This document shows positions 26,602 through 39,600 of a stretch of DNA of 64,000 bases, piece after piece. The DNA comes from Cyanoderma ruficeps (Eukaryota > Chordata > Aves > Passeriformes > Timaliidae): positions 23,964,849-24,028,848 of the forward strand of contig VZDJ01004378.1 of assembly GCA_008694505.1 (NCBI GenBank), read 5' to 3'. The notes under the pieces were generated by a model. That model ran no database searches and was not told the DNA's origin. It saw only the letters and a list, made by a program, of their open reading frames with translations. The position numbers and the translations under genes were made by a program. How positions within the stretch are numbered: the stretch's first letter is position 1; each line of letters opens with the position of its first letter.

Positions 26602-26675
26602 AAAACCAGGCTTATTTATTTTATTTTTCTATTTTATTTATTTAAAACCAGACTTATTTATTTTATCTTTCTATT
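26602..26675 (+). repeat. 42-bp tandem duplication, about 1.8 copies
   Basis: AAAACCAGGCTTATTTATTT at 26602 recurs as AAAACCAGACTTATTTATTT at 26644. The two 32-base cores differ at two positions. Confidence 0.85.
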
Positions 26676-27010
26676 ACCTGTTTTCATGGGAGTTTTTTAT
26701 TCTATAGCAGTTAAAAATTTTAGCAGGCTGCCTGCTGCACAGACACATATTTTTGTGAGTTTGTACATTTGACTGTGAAAGTGTGCATAAGTGAAATCAG
26801 TTTTGCTTTCAAATAAAAAACACCTCTCCACCCTTCAAAATCTTATACTGAGATTTTCTACAGTGTTTCAGTTTTAGTCCCTACATAGCTGTCTACACGC
26901 CCATTTCTAACAAAATCTGTTTCTCCTGTCTTCCTCCTTCACCGCCTCTCTTTGCTTACAGGCACACATTGTTCCTTACGATACTGACCATGTAGGGGAG
27001 TGTGAGTCTG

Positions 27011-27046
27011 TTCTAGGTACCTGCATTTTAAATCCTATAATAACTG
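27011..27046 (+). repeat. 36-bp dispersed repeat, copy B
   Basis: This is the partner of the copy at 26020, 991 bp away in the same orientation, with four mismatches. Direct repeats at this distance could be remnants of an old LTR pair or two copies of one short element; the sequence between them does not settle it. Confidence 0.7.
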
Positions 27047-27603
27047 TTAAGGACCTGTATGGTGAGGCGGAATCATCTATCCCTAGATCTCTCCCTAGAT
27101 CAAAAAGAATCACTTCATATATTTATAGGGTTATCACCCTATCATCCTTGATCATCCTACCATCAAGCTCATGAATTGCCACTCAAATTCAAATTTTCAA
27201 AGAAGGATCAATCAGAAGACGGAGAGATAGGCATTAAAATGAAGACACATAGACACAGAGTCATTTTCAGATAATAGGAACTTCAGTATTTCTCATTAGT
27301 AAATCAAATTACTTTTGGTCTCTTAAGCAGTGTTGAGTGACTCTATCCTGTCAAAGCCAAAAATAACAGAATGGAAAGTAGGGAATTTGGCAGTATTATA
27401 ATGGGCAGAAGGAAATATAAATAAGGCAAAATAGTGCAGGTATGAGGTGTGGCATGATTTTGATAAATGCCTTTAAAAGCTCACCAAATTACACAAAGTG
27501 AACATTCCTGCTCTGAACCCTATGCATCGTATAATTCCTTAGTAATAACCAAAAAAAACCACACATGCATTTTTTGAAAATAATTTTTCAAGGAATCTTA
27601 AAA

Positions 27604-27735
27604 ACATATAGAATGCTTTGAATTGGAAGAGACTTTAAAAATCATGTAATTCTCATTTTATCTATCTTAACCTCATCTATCTTGGTTACTTCTCCAAGTC
27701 TGATTTAAAATATTAAATTGTTCAAAAATGTCTCT
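27604..27735 (-). mobile_element. CR1 3' end fragment, decayed
   Basis: CATATAGAATGCTTTGAATTGG followed by AAGAGACTTTAAAAATCATG corresponds, reversed, to the last part of CR1 (end octamer, then GGTTTGGGTTGGAAGGGACC-like and AAAGATCATCTAG-like words). Similarity fades by about 27735. Confidence 0.7.
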
Positions 27736-30700
27736 GGTGCCTGCAACATTTTTAATTATGGCATCAATGCCAATTGCTTTATTTTTTTTTAATAATGTAC
27801 TGATAAATTATTACACAGCAACTGTTTCATATTTTCAAAAAATATGCAGACACTTATTGCCAGTATCTCATTTGCTCTTAGCTGTTCCTTTTTGGAAAAG
27901 CTCTTTCCCATGCACATTTTCTTAAGAAATAAAAGATCAGCTATTACCAGGTAGAACTGGTGAATATGCTACTATACAAAAATTTTTTGCATGAATTGTA
28001 TGCAGGTATAGGAAAGCAGCCAACTGTAGCAGAAACACCCTACATCTCTTGCAAATACTGATAGTTCTATTGACTTTCTAATAATAAATACTAATATCTG
28101 ACCCAAACTAATGATGTGCTTCATACATTCTTTTTATACAGTATTCCAAGAAAAACAGTCAATGATAACTATTTCTTCAGAAGTTAAAATACAGCAGAGA
28201 AGGAACTGGGAAAGCATTACTGACTCTATCTATGTATGGTCAGCTTGTGTGGGAAAGGGAAGCACTTTACAAATCTCATATCTGGCCATACCCCTCATTC
28301 TGGCCTGAGGCCCATGGCAGGATAAGATATAATTTTGTATCACTCCTCACATTTCAGTGGTAAGGAAAGGCAAGCTTCAGTTCTAATAGGATGTCCCACC
28401 TTTGCCACAACACTGAGTGCAGACCCCAGTCACTCTGGGTGCCTGTGCATTTGCTGCTCAGCAGCAGTGGCTTCAGGGTATATCAAGTCCCAAACTGACT
28501 AGTCAGAAGACTAAAGATGGGAGCCTAAGTCCTTGCAAAGTTCAGCTAAGTATGGTGGGACTTGGAGCAGAAGAGAAAAAGTGGAAGAAAGGTGACGCAT
28601 GCAAGGGGACAATTCAGAAAATTTAAGATGTCTCAAATGAGACTGTGCAAAATTCACCTAAAAACAAACAAAAAAGTCTTTACTACATTTTTGTGTTTGA
28701 AGACTGCATATCATGGGTGTCAACATAGGCAAACAATTTTTAAGACTAAAGATGAACCAAGCCTAGATATTTGTTTTATCTTACCAAAAGAAATTAATAA
28801 ATATAGGAATGAAGAAATGAAAGGAAATCCATATGTTATGTCAAATGCAATTATAAACTTGATTTTTTAACCACAAAAGCCAGACAATATATTATGATAA
28901 AGAAAACCTAAAGGGTATTATGACTTCTTTGTTATGCTATTATAGAAATAAAATATGCCTCTGTCTGATCATCTTTCTCTTTAATAGGAATCCACCTTGG
29001 TATTCTGTGGCAGAATAGAATTATAAAATTTTATTTTGTAAAGGAAATATTAAGAAGCATGTCATCCAAAGGAGAAATTACAGTGAGTTCAAACATAATA
29101 TAAAATAACTTCACTGATTTGCAGTTATTTAAAAAAACATCTCTCGAACTATAGTTATTGCCAATCTGGAGGAGCTGTGTTTGCTGCTTTTAAAATTAAA
29201 TTCACACTCCCAAATTTCCCCTGACAGAACCAATACTTAGAATAATCTTTTTGAGTGTCAGGGAAACTATGAAATCCTAGGTTTGGAGGATTCTCTTCAG
29301 AACTTTTAGTTGGAGAGTTCATGTCATCATATTCCACATACTTCAAAGCTTGAAACTTGTATTTTCTTTTCAGCATTTTCTACTGCTGGAGTACATTAGA
29401 AATAGATAACATCACAGAGTAATATTGCAAAATCTACAATTTAATGTGAGGTCTATTGAAAAGAATGTGAAAGGCTCATTTTTTTTTCAGATGTTTATTT
29501 CAGCAGTTCTACATCATATTACATTGTATTCCCGAAGCGAATTAGGCAATTACACATTGTGAAAATGACAAAATAATATATAGCTAAATGAAAAATACTT
29601 AGCAAACAAGAAGTGGTATCATTCTTATGAAACAATAACACTGGAAAAATCTTACAGTGAAACAAACATATCTGTTTCAGAGAGCTCAACACAGACATAT
29701 CTCAAAGAAATTTGTTAAATCTATTGTTTAAATTAGTTACAACAATGAAAGTAAGAGATACTAATAAAAGGAGATAAAATATTAAAAATCTCAAAACACT
29801 TAAATGAACCATTTGTGGAGAAAATGAATACATTAAAAAGTCCTTTAATTACTTCCTGTTAAAGTTATTCTTTGTGTTTATTTCCTCCATTTTAGTATCA
29901 AGAGAAAAATTGATAAAAAAGACTACTTCAGATCCAAGACATTAATCTAGATGCAAACTACTCCTCACTCAAACAATAGATTAAAGAAACATATATCTAC
30001 CCTGCATTTTCTCGTACAGAGCAAAAGCTTTTACCTGTTGGTTCAGTTAGTCTCAAAAAGTTCTGAAAATACACAGTCATCTTTGTTCTCTGAAGTCATA
30101 ATGATATTTCTCAAGATCATCAAAGTATATCAGAAACATTTGCTATATGAATCCATGTAAACCAAAAATTGTTTAAAATCTTTTAAAAAGGATTCAGTCC
30201 TGTACTTGGATCTCATCTTAATAGGAAGTGATTTCAGATAAGAAATCACACTTTAAAAACCCACATTGAAGAACCATAGCTCTTTCTGGAATCAACAAGT
30301 TATTTTTGAGCAACACTTCATTGTTGAAGTTATCACTTCAACTTTGTATTACCTATAAACATTTCTCTAACCTTAACAGCAAAATATTTTGAAATTAAAG
30401 TAGTTCTGCAGATTGAAACTTCATCTCTTAGACTAGTAGTGGTTGCACAGTTTCACTAAACAACTTACTGCATTTGTCATATTGAATCTTTGAAACAATC
30501 TGTCTTCACTGAATCTTGACCATGCTAACTTTGGCTGTATTTTCAAGCCTGACATTGAAGTTTCTGAAATTCTACACCCATAATCCATGGCCTAAATCAC
30601 CTTCTCTAAATAGGTACTTTTCTGCATTGAGCGCTTGTGCACTAAGGGTTAAAAATCAAAATATTAAAGAAGAAATCAAAATCAATCATACAAAAGGCTG

Positions 30701-33700
30701 CAAGGGCTGTCTTTGACCCTCTCAGATCTTCTGAATTAATCATATGTGCTGGCATAAGCACACACATCTCCTGGTAGTTTTATTTTGGAAAAATACATGG
30801 AAAATATTAGTCTTTTGAAGGAACAAAAAACCAAACAACTGATTTTGTACCATTTTCGTTCCAAAAATCTCTCATTTGCTTTCCCTGACAGCGGTTTTGT
30901 CACTGCTCTTTGTTGAAGCATGCACACACACTTGCCACAAAATCACTTTAGCATTGTCTTATCCATCTGTGTTACCTTTTAAATTAATATAACAACAAAA
31001 ATGATCTTAAAACACTCATGTTTTGTTCCCTGCTCCTTCCATTCGTTTTTGGAGTGAGACTAAATTTAGAACAAACATAGGCTTTTTCTTTACTTTGAAC
31101 CAGTCACTTTACTCTCAAACCCAATGTTCATAATATTGGTTGAATCCTGGAAGTATTAAGGGAAGTTCTTAACAAATAAGGGTTTGAACATTCTTTGTAT
31201 GATTTGGATTACAGACACATCAACTGAAAGGCAATTTGAATTGTGTCTTCTTACCACATAATAAAGATCTTTATTTTATTTAGGTGTAGAAGCAAACAGT
31301 TACTTCATTTTTCAGATAGCTTTACAGAACAGGAGAATGTTTCCCATTAAATCACTGCTTGAAATTCCATGTAAAGAAGCATTCACAATTTCATCTTTTC
31401 TGAAAGCACTGGACAAATAGTCTATAAATGACAATTTTGCATACATTTGTGAGGGGGTTATGAGTCAGTCACAGGCTTGAGATGAGCATTTTCACCCTCT
31501 TTTTTTTTTCTTCATGTAAGTTTGACAATAGATAGCAAAAGGTTTGTAAATTAGGTTTTATCAAAGCACAGAAAATAAGATATTGAAGAAAATAAATAAA
31601 ATTCCTGATAAGCAATTCTAACCATTCCAATGGCCTGTTGGATGAAATATCATCCTCTTGATTCTTTATTTCCATTTCAGCAACTTTCTTTAATTTACAG
31701 AGAAATTGCATTCCATGTCCCTCTTGCAAGTCCCAAATGAAGTTTCTTGTGCTTGTGACTTTCTAGCTGAAAAAATACTCTGCTCCTTTCAGCAATCTGC
31801 CACCTATTTCAACTTTGCAGGTGTTCCTTTTCTTCTATCTGTTTCACATAATACTCCTGAAGTTCTCCTGAACAATGTGTAGAAAATTCTCAGGGAAGGA
31901 GAACTTTTCCCTCTATGAAAAATTGCTCCTATTTAAAGTGGAATCAGTGACAACAGCACAGTCAGGAAACATTGTTCTCTGCTACTTGGCTATATTATTT
32001 AACCAAAAAAGCACGTATACAAGAAACTGAATGGGCAAGCTAGGCAGTCAGACCATCTGTTAGCATCACAGAATAATTGATTACATGCTATTTTGCTTTT
32101 TCTAATTAAGTATTTACATTTTGGGAGGTTGAATGAGCAAAAATAATTCAAAATGTTTCAGACCTTAAGTGCTACTATCATTGTCAGTCTGCTAAGTAAG
32201 AACAGAGCCCTTACGTAAAATTCCATTCTGTAGACTTGGCTATAGACTTAACTGAAGCATAAAAATGCAACAGAGCTGTGTAATACTGGTAGAATTATTA
32301 TAGGCTGAAGGAATGCTATAATTTTTATTTTACCTTGATCAGGCCCTGATTCATCGTTGATGCTTTCTCAAACTGCAACTTGCCGTTAATTAATGAAAAC
32401 TGAATTTGTGAATCATGTTAGCACTTTAAAGCTCTAAAAGAGTCTAAAAGTTATCCATCACGAAAACCAATTCGTTTACTGACATACTGTTCCTTAAAAC
32501 CTCAGGAATTGCTTAAAATAACAAAATTCCTATTATTGAAGCAATTAGGACAAATGTGCAAATGACATCAATTTAGTCATTGTGTTATTGTTGGATTCTC
32601 ATTTTCTCAATAAGCTCAGTAATGATAATAAAAAAACCTATTGTGAAATGAGTAGCTGATAAGAATTTAAATTCAGAAGACTTTTGAGGTGTATCCGAAT
32701 TAATAGAAGTCATTCTGGGAAGAAAATATCTTCTAATTTATATAGATATAAGCAACATAGCAGGAAAGTAAGACTGAAAAATTTTACTCATCTGATACAT
32801 TTCTAACAAAGAGCTTAAAAGCTGCTCTACCATGAATATAACTTTAAATGGAAACCATTTTTTTCCCTCAGTACAAGTTGAAATACTACAGAGAAGTATT
32901 TTAACATCCTAAGGATAAAAACACCCCAATGTAGATACTTTTTTGTTAAGTGTGAAAATTTTCCACCCCTATCTTTATGAATGTACTAATGAATTTAAAT
33001 GAGCAACTTGGAAATTTGCTCTCTAGTAAGACTGTGAATGCTGGAACTTGACTGCAATGTGACCTGCCTAAGAACTAGTTGCTAAAGGTGGGTAACCAGC
33101 ACATAAACCCCCAAGAGTAGTCTTTGTCAGTTGCCACCATGGAAAGAGACATTCATTGACATGACCCTTGCTATTCAGGGACTGTCAGGAAAACCTCACT
33201 GCACATGTGCACATTTTTAACAGTGAGAAGATTCTGGCTCTCCTCTAGCCCAGAGTGCCCTGGTAAGGCTGTCAGTGGTGTCTGAGCACCTAGAAACAAG
33301 ATGGGTGGGCATTAAAGAACAAAACTCTGCCAAACTCCACAGTGGTTCTGTTTGCACTGGCACCTAATTTAGTACCTGTTTTCATATTTGTTTTGAAAAC
33401 ACTGAAGCTTTTGATAGGAATTTGGATAAAGGTAACTAAAAGAAAGATGAGATGTTGATGCACTAGGCTTTGTAAAATTATTTCATTGCTTGATAGAGCA
33501 AGCAGTACAAAGACTGACAATTCTACATAATTATTGTATACTAGACATAATATATTCTGTATTTTAACACTTGTGACAAGAAAAAAAAATTATCTGTGCT
33601 TGAAACACGTTTTATATTGTGGTGGCTCTTTTTTCCCTTCTTAAATAGAGTATTAAAGTGAAGATATTTCCAGAAAAAGGCAACTTCACACTCCTAAAAT

Positions 33701-34589
33701 CGAACAATTTTCTATTGTCAGGAAATGTATCAGGGATCTTTTACAGTTCTGATTCTGTTACACACTATTTGTCAGCTATTTACCAGAATAAGATATTTGT
33801 TTTAGGACATGTCTAACATTGACAAAGGAAGTCCTTAGAGAAACTTTTTTATTTAGCTAAAAAAGTAACCATTCTTCATGTGATGTGGCTGATTCATCAT
33901 CTCCTACAAGAAAGTCAACATTTTTTCAAATAGTCCCTTTCCTACTTAGTTACTTAGTGACATAATATTATTCTAAGCATATTCTAAGTCAAGACAAACT
34001 ATCACTGTTCAGAAAAAATAATTTTGAGAAAGCTCTCTATTATCTAACAGCTAACACAGAGAATGAATCTAAATCACACAGTTAGTGATTCTCAAAGATC
34101 AGCTCCTCCAGACTCCAAAAATACATCAAGCCAAAAATGACAGCAAAGAAAAGGTGACAGACATTTACAGGTGAGTAAAGAGAAACTAACAAAATTTAGA
34201 CATAAATGGAAAGTATGCAAAAAAGTGAAACCAGGGCCTGGTCACCAGAAGGAATATAAAGACCCTTATATGAAAATTCAACAGATAGCGTAAGGAAAGA
34301 AAAAGTCCAACTGGGCTTGTGAACCTGCCAAGGTACATGCAGAGAAAGAGGAAGGACTCCTCCAAATGTATCATCAGTAAAAGGAAGATGAGGGAAAATG
34401 AAGGCCCACCATCATCTCTGCTGATTGGAGGAGAACTGGTGATAAAGAACATGGGAAGGGTCGAAGGTATCCTGTGCCTGTTTCACTTTTGTCTTTGCTG
34501 GTTATATATGCCTTCAGTCATCACCGGACAATAACAGTGACAAAGCTTTTTCACTTCATTAATGGCATGGATAATTTTCAAAAACTGTC
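27736..34589. other. AT-rich spacer, no gene recognised
   Basis: Open frames of up to 102 codons (28562-28870 plus) have no family features. A GC-richer patch at 33040-33300 contains an ideal ATG context, GCCACCATGG, but the frame closes after six codons. Two AT-rich but motif-dense stretches around 31.9-32.6 kb look like possible regulatory elements; the clearer one is listed separately. Confidence 0.5.
32335..32630. promoter_or_regulatory. candidate conserved regulatory element
   Basis: Over about 300 bp the sequence packs homeodomain-type words (TTAATTAATGA near 32386, GCAATTAGG near 32541), a near-octamer GTGCAAAT at 32556-32563 and an ATTGTT SOX-type word at 32587. It lacks the runs and low-complexity stretches that fill the flanks. 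This is inference from motif density only. Confidence 0.25.
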
Positions 34590-35317
34590 ATGAAGTTCCA
34601 CAAAGGAAGACACCAACGTCCTGTGACCGGGGAAGAGCAACATCAGGCACTAATACACACTGGTGGTCAACTGGCTAAGAATTAGCTTTGCAGAGAGGGT
34701 CCTGGAGGTACTGGTGAACAAGAACTATGAAATACCAATGTGGTCTTGCAGGAAAGAAGTCCAAGAGCACCCTAGAATGCACTATTAAGCGTACTGCCAC
34801 CTTTTCCTTTCCACAGCCCTGATAAGACACACCTGCAGCATCCTACTCTGGATTCCCCAGTCCAGGGGGGACGTGGACTTACTGGATCAAGACCTTCATC
34901 ATACCACAAAGATAACTAAGATAATTAAGGCTTTGAAGAATCTTTCATATAAAGAGAGTCTGAGGCCTGGCTCTGTTCAGCTTAGAGAAGAGAGGCCATC
35001 TTATTTTTGTTCAAGACAGCTGTAAAGAAAGCAGAGTCAGGCTCTTTTCAGTGTTATTTAGTGACCCGGCAAGAGGCAAATACAAGAAATACAAGAAATT
35101 CCTCTGAAACATAATAAAGATATTTTCACTATGAGGGTGATCAAACACAGAAGATTTGCCATTTATTTTGTGGCATTCCCATCCCTAGAGATGATCAAAA
35201 CCCAACCAGACACAGACCTCCTTAACCTGCACTAGCTGGCCATGCTTTGGGTACATGGGTTGGAGCAGACGATCTGCAGATATCTTTGCCAACCTCAGCC
35301 ATTCTGCAGTTCTGCAA
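34590..35317 (+). mobile_element. CR1 LINE, 5'-truncated, plus strand
   Basis: It begins near CATGAAGTTCCACAAAGG, the CR1 segment that encodes the family's MKFNKGKCxVLHLG-like block. It continues through a region matching the RPHLEYC block (CTGATAAGACACACCTGCAGC), the TGTTCAGCTTAGAGAAGAG segment, and the 3' region with GAGATGATCAAAACCCAACC. It ends in degenerate terminal octamers, ATTCTGCAGTTCTGCA, at 35301-35316. No long open frame survives: stops and frameshifts interrupt the coding part throughout, so it is older or more decayed than copy 1. Confidence 0.9.
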
Positions 35318-36049
35318 CATTGCTTCTTTGTGTTTATACTCTTTTAAAACTCTGTACATGCTCAAATAATTTTATTACAAAGACTCACAGGTTTATAGAT
35401 TAATTTAGGGAGGAAGGATGTACAAAAGACATTTGACTTAACCTCCCCAATCAGAGCAGCGATGTTATATGGCTAAACTAAACTGATGGTGTCACCAGTT
35501 CTTCAAAAGGATCTGCAAGAAGATACAGTAATTAACCAAGGTGCCCATTTCCTTCATGTACTCCCTCATTTCATTAGTTAGACGGTGTTGTTGTAAGACA
35601 TTATGTGACTGATTCGGTTTTATACAAAATACAATGACAAGTAAGAAGTTTCAAAATTATTAGCTTCCTGGATATAGATATTCTTAAAAAGAGAAGTGGT
35701 TTTGTTAGTTCTTGCCCAGTATCACTTAAACTCATTCTGAATAAGTATGTAGGATGATAAAGGTAAGAAATTTTGTTTACTCTGTCTTTTTTCTTAAGTC
35801 ATTGAATTATCAGAAACTACTTAACTGAACAGATAAAATAATCAAAATATATTTGATATTTGAAAAAAAATGTTTCTGAAACATTTTGCTTCCTCTAGAA
35901 AGTCTCTCATACAAAATATAGTGCAATTTGACTAAAGAAATGGGTATCAAGACCCTTTGTACCTTTCAACAATGTATAAAATATTTATTTTAAAAAGTTA
36001 GACTTTTTTTTTATTTTTTACATGTTAAATAAAGAACAAATTTTACAAT

Positions 36050-36650
36050 ACAGTTTTAAAACCACAATCTTGCCATGGATTGATAGCATTTAGTATTTTT
36101 CACATATTACTGTTTGATTTGCCATTATAAAGGTTTCTGTTGCAGCGAGGCTGGAAGATTGCTGCATCTCAAAGCTCAGCATGAATTTCAATTGTAGATA
36201 ATTTCACATAGCTGTAGCTTAGTGAAGTAATTTTGCCAATGATCACTTGAAATAACATATAGGATTGTCTTTTGCTTTATTTCAAGCATTATTTTTCTCC
36301 TATTTATATGGACAGCCTAAGAAATATAAATTGTTGCTGACAAATGGAATAGCTTTGTCTTTTTTTCTGTGTTATTCACCTTGTTTTTGTTCTCCCTCTG
36401 CAGCCTCAGAGCTTCATGCCCTGGTGAGTGCCTGAAGCTGATAAGTAGGAGTTGCCTCGAGTAAGCAAAACAATTAAGCCCCTAATCAAGTAATGAATTT
36501 TCTGTCAATCACTCTTTGATACTGTGGGTGACACCTGCCTGACACTGCCAGTTCTAGTTGACATGGATTTCATGTTAACATAAATCTCTTGACTCAATGA
36601 TCAGATACAAAGCTATGAGTCCATCAAGCCCTACATCAAGAATATTTTTT
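36050..36650. promoter_or_regulatory. candidate conserved regulatory element with PBX/PREP decamer
   Basis: The minus strand over 36502-36511 reads TGATTGACAG, the decamer known for PBX-PREP/MEIS homeodomain dimers. Within 25 bp upstream are CAATTAAG and TAATGAAT homeodomain-type words, and CACCTG E-box words follow. The block is complex sequence without runs and contains two splice-acceptor-like sites (AG at 36144-36145 and 36402-36403). Binding and function are inferred from motifs; only conservation or chromatin data could establish them. Confidence 0.3.
36404..36423 (+). other. exon-like 20-nt segment with both splice sites
   Basis: A pyrimidine-rich tract ending TTCTCCCTCTGCAG precedes 20 bases beginning CCTCAGAGC and ending CCCTG, followed at once by GTGAGTG. 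Both splice sites are close to consensus. Twenty bases is not a multiple of three, so inclusion would shift a reading frame. It could be a microexon, part of a non-coding RNA, or chance. Confidence 0.25.
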
Positions 36651-39600
36651 CTGCTTCAGCATGATCACTAACATGTCTATGCTAATGATTTGGGAAGAGA
36701 AGTTGTCATTCACTATACTAAAATATTACTAGAAAGCCAGATCCCACGTTAGTGGGCTGTATTCTCATGGCTTTTGAGGAAATGGCAACTGTTCAAGACA
36801 TTACTTAGACCTTCACTCAGTAAAACTAAGTATTCATCATCTATAAGTCTCCAAGATCTCTTTTGGTGAAACAATTCTACCCTGTTGTACAGGGAATATT
36901 TCTAGGGAAATTCCCTATACATATGAAATATGTTTCCATTTAATTTTCTGGCAAAAATGCTTTTCACATTTGCCTAAATGAGCAGCGTGAATTTCCACAT
37001 GGACAAATTTTTGTTTGTTTTGCATTTCTGACCTGCTAAATTAAGTCATATCAAATTATGGCAAATTACAGGACGTCACATCATATCGCATAATTTACAT
37101 TATAAGTCAATTCAACTTGACACAATATGACAAAGTAATGCAATGTATCAGTTCTAAAAACACGTTCTATAAGTAATGAGATAACATTTCAGCATACAAA
37201 CCAGGGCACCTATTTAGTATTAAATATCCATCATCTGCTTCAACAGCAGTGTGTGGAGAAATTGGATCTACTGAAAGGAGGTATTTTTGTTGTTTTCTCC
37301 ACTAATTGATTAAACAGTACTGTACGAGCATTCTCTCCATATTGTAAAAACTAATTTTATGAAAACGCTCACTCTACATGTCAACACCCTGGGAACAGTA
37401 CATATCTCAGCTGATAAATTACGTGCTATTGAAACACAGAGCTTGAGTTTTAAACAGTACTGGTCTTCATTAAAACTATGACTGAAGCTGGTATTACAGT
37501 AATCAAGCTTCTATTGAGCATGAAATATTTGTGCAAGATTGTGGTATGAACAAGGTGTTTTCCGGACTAAAAACATAAAATAAATTTTTTCTCAGTAAAG
37601 ATATGCCAGTGAATTGTAGTAGAAATCTGACCAGACTCCCAGTCCCTGTCTCCATACAGCAAACAAGAGTCACATTTACGTTCCCTTACCACTCATGTTC
37701 TAAAGATTCACCTGGAGAGCAAGGGCCCAATAACAACATTGCATCATTAAGGAGGTGCAATATATGTTTGTAGTAAGATTGCCATGCAAAACACAGGTAT
37801 TTTAACTTGGCTTTGTAACAGGGAGGAATTTGAGCTGTGATGTGGGACTCCATATGAATTTGAATGGTAACCTACTCAATTTCTGAAGAGTGACCAAACT
37901 AACCTCCATGCTGCTGAAATGAAGTTGCTCCTGGTTGCACAGTAGTACATTAAAAATGGAAGTTGTTTCTGTCAACAAACCTTTCACACAACAGGTGAAA
38001 CCCTTACAAAGGTAAAAGGGCTTTCAGTCTATCCCTTTAAAGGTCTGCTATAGTGAAAGGAGAAGAGTGAAGAAAAGACAGAATGCTAATAAAGCAGCCT
38101 GTTTTCAAAGGCATTATCCCACGAGGTTCTCCAATTAGATGGCTTAAATGGGAAGGGAAAATATTTCAAAAAGGCATTTTTTCTTTAATATTTTCAGTTT
38201 ACTTACCCATATAGTCATCTGTACATCTCTTTCTGCCATATTGATAAGAGAAACAATGTCAGGAGAAAATTTTGAGAGGAAGAAGGCTGCCTAACCCAGA
38301 TCTAAGACATGTTGTTGGCGGCTGAATTATGATTCAATGAAGAAATGGGGGTATATGGACGAGAAAGGAAAGCAGACAAGTGTTATGTGAAACAGATCAG
38401 TTAGAATTTTAGCAATTTTGCACTAAAAGGCATAGATACTTCTATATGTAAGATATTATTTCATCCTGTCCTTTGAAAAAAGAGCTTCTAGGGAAGAAGC
38501 AAACTTTGTTATCTAGAAAATCTGGGTCTTATTCTTGACTCCCAAAAAATATACATTGAAATATATTTCCACTTTTCAGAAAAAATCATTTTTCAGGCAA
38601 ATAAATATAATATTTGTGTTTTACAAGACACATAGTCTGTTTAAACTTTTTTGCAAATCATACTAGAAATCTCTGAAAAGTAAATGAAAGTCTTTTAACC
38701 GTCCATTATATAACAGTTATCTCTCAGTCTAAGAATACTAATCAGAACACAGCTAACCAGTATTTTAATTGCTAAGTAGATCACCTTATATTTCAGATAG
38801 GTTCTTTAATGTTTACATGTAAAATATATAGAAAAAAAGAGGTTTGTGTAATTGTATATGTAAGATTGTTGTGGATCTTGAAACTAATTTTCAAAATAAA
38901 TTAAAATGTTCCCTTTACATTTACATTTAATCCTTTACATTTTTACAAACATACATACAAAAAATCCTTGCCATCTAACATCAGAAGCAAGCCTACTTTG
39001 GTCACCCTTTTTTATTTGTTTCCTTTTTAAATAACAATGGAGTCTTTGTTGAAGTAAGAAGGCAGAGAACACAAAATAACAACTTAAAAAAGATGTGTCA
39101 TCCTTTGTCATAGATACTGAAAATAATACACTTTAAAATAAAGCCAGTCATAGTACTGAACACACCAATTCTGTATGGTAAATACGTATTATCTTTTCTG
39201 AAAAATGTAACAACTTTTTTGTATTAAGTTCAATGACTAAGAAAAAAATTTCAGGTTGTTAGGTTACTTCAATTTGACATGATGGACCAGAAAGTTTCAG
39301 GTATTACGCTTTTCTGTCTCTTTGCCAAAAAATTTGCACTTCACAATGAAGTAGTGTTTTATATTGTATATACCTAAATCTAAATTAAAAACAAACAAAC
39401 AACAACAACAACAAAAATCTACACAACTGAAAACTAAAATGCTTTTTTAGTCTTTTCAAAGCCTTTGTATGAGCCCTTGTGTGTGTTTTATTTGGGTAAG
39501 ATGGGTTTCATTTGAAGCTGAGAATTTTAACATGCAGCACTGGCACTGAACCAAGTGTGTTTACTTGCAGATCTTGTATCTGTGACTGGGAATGAGCTGT

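Larger units (their letters stand above)
24541..27603. other. spacer with short duplications, no gene
   Basis: The part from about 25300 to 26110 is GC-richer than its surroundings and open on both strands at once. The open frames (76 codons each way near 25305-25554, 106 codons at 25691-26011 plus) carry no domain I recognise. One 36-bp sequence occurs here twice and a 42-bp unit is tandemly duplicated; both are listed separately. Confidence 0.5.

Noticed and set aside
33130..33150. Ideal ATG context GCCACCATGG
   Set aside because: The frame ends after six codons and no splice donor lies within it.
34150..34185. Strong donor-like ACAG|GTGAGTAAAG at 34171
   Set aside because: The upstream acceptor candidates are weak and no conserved-looking coding frame ends here.
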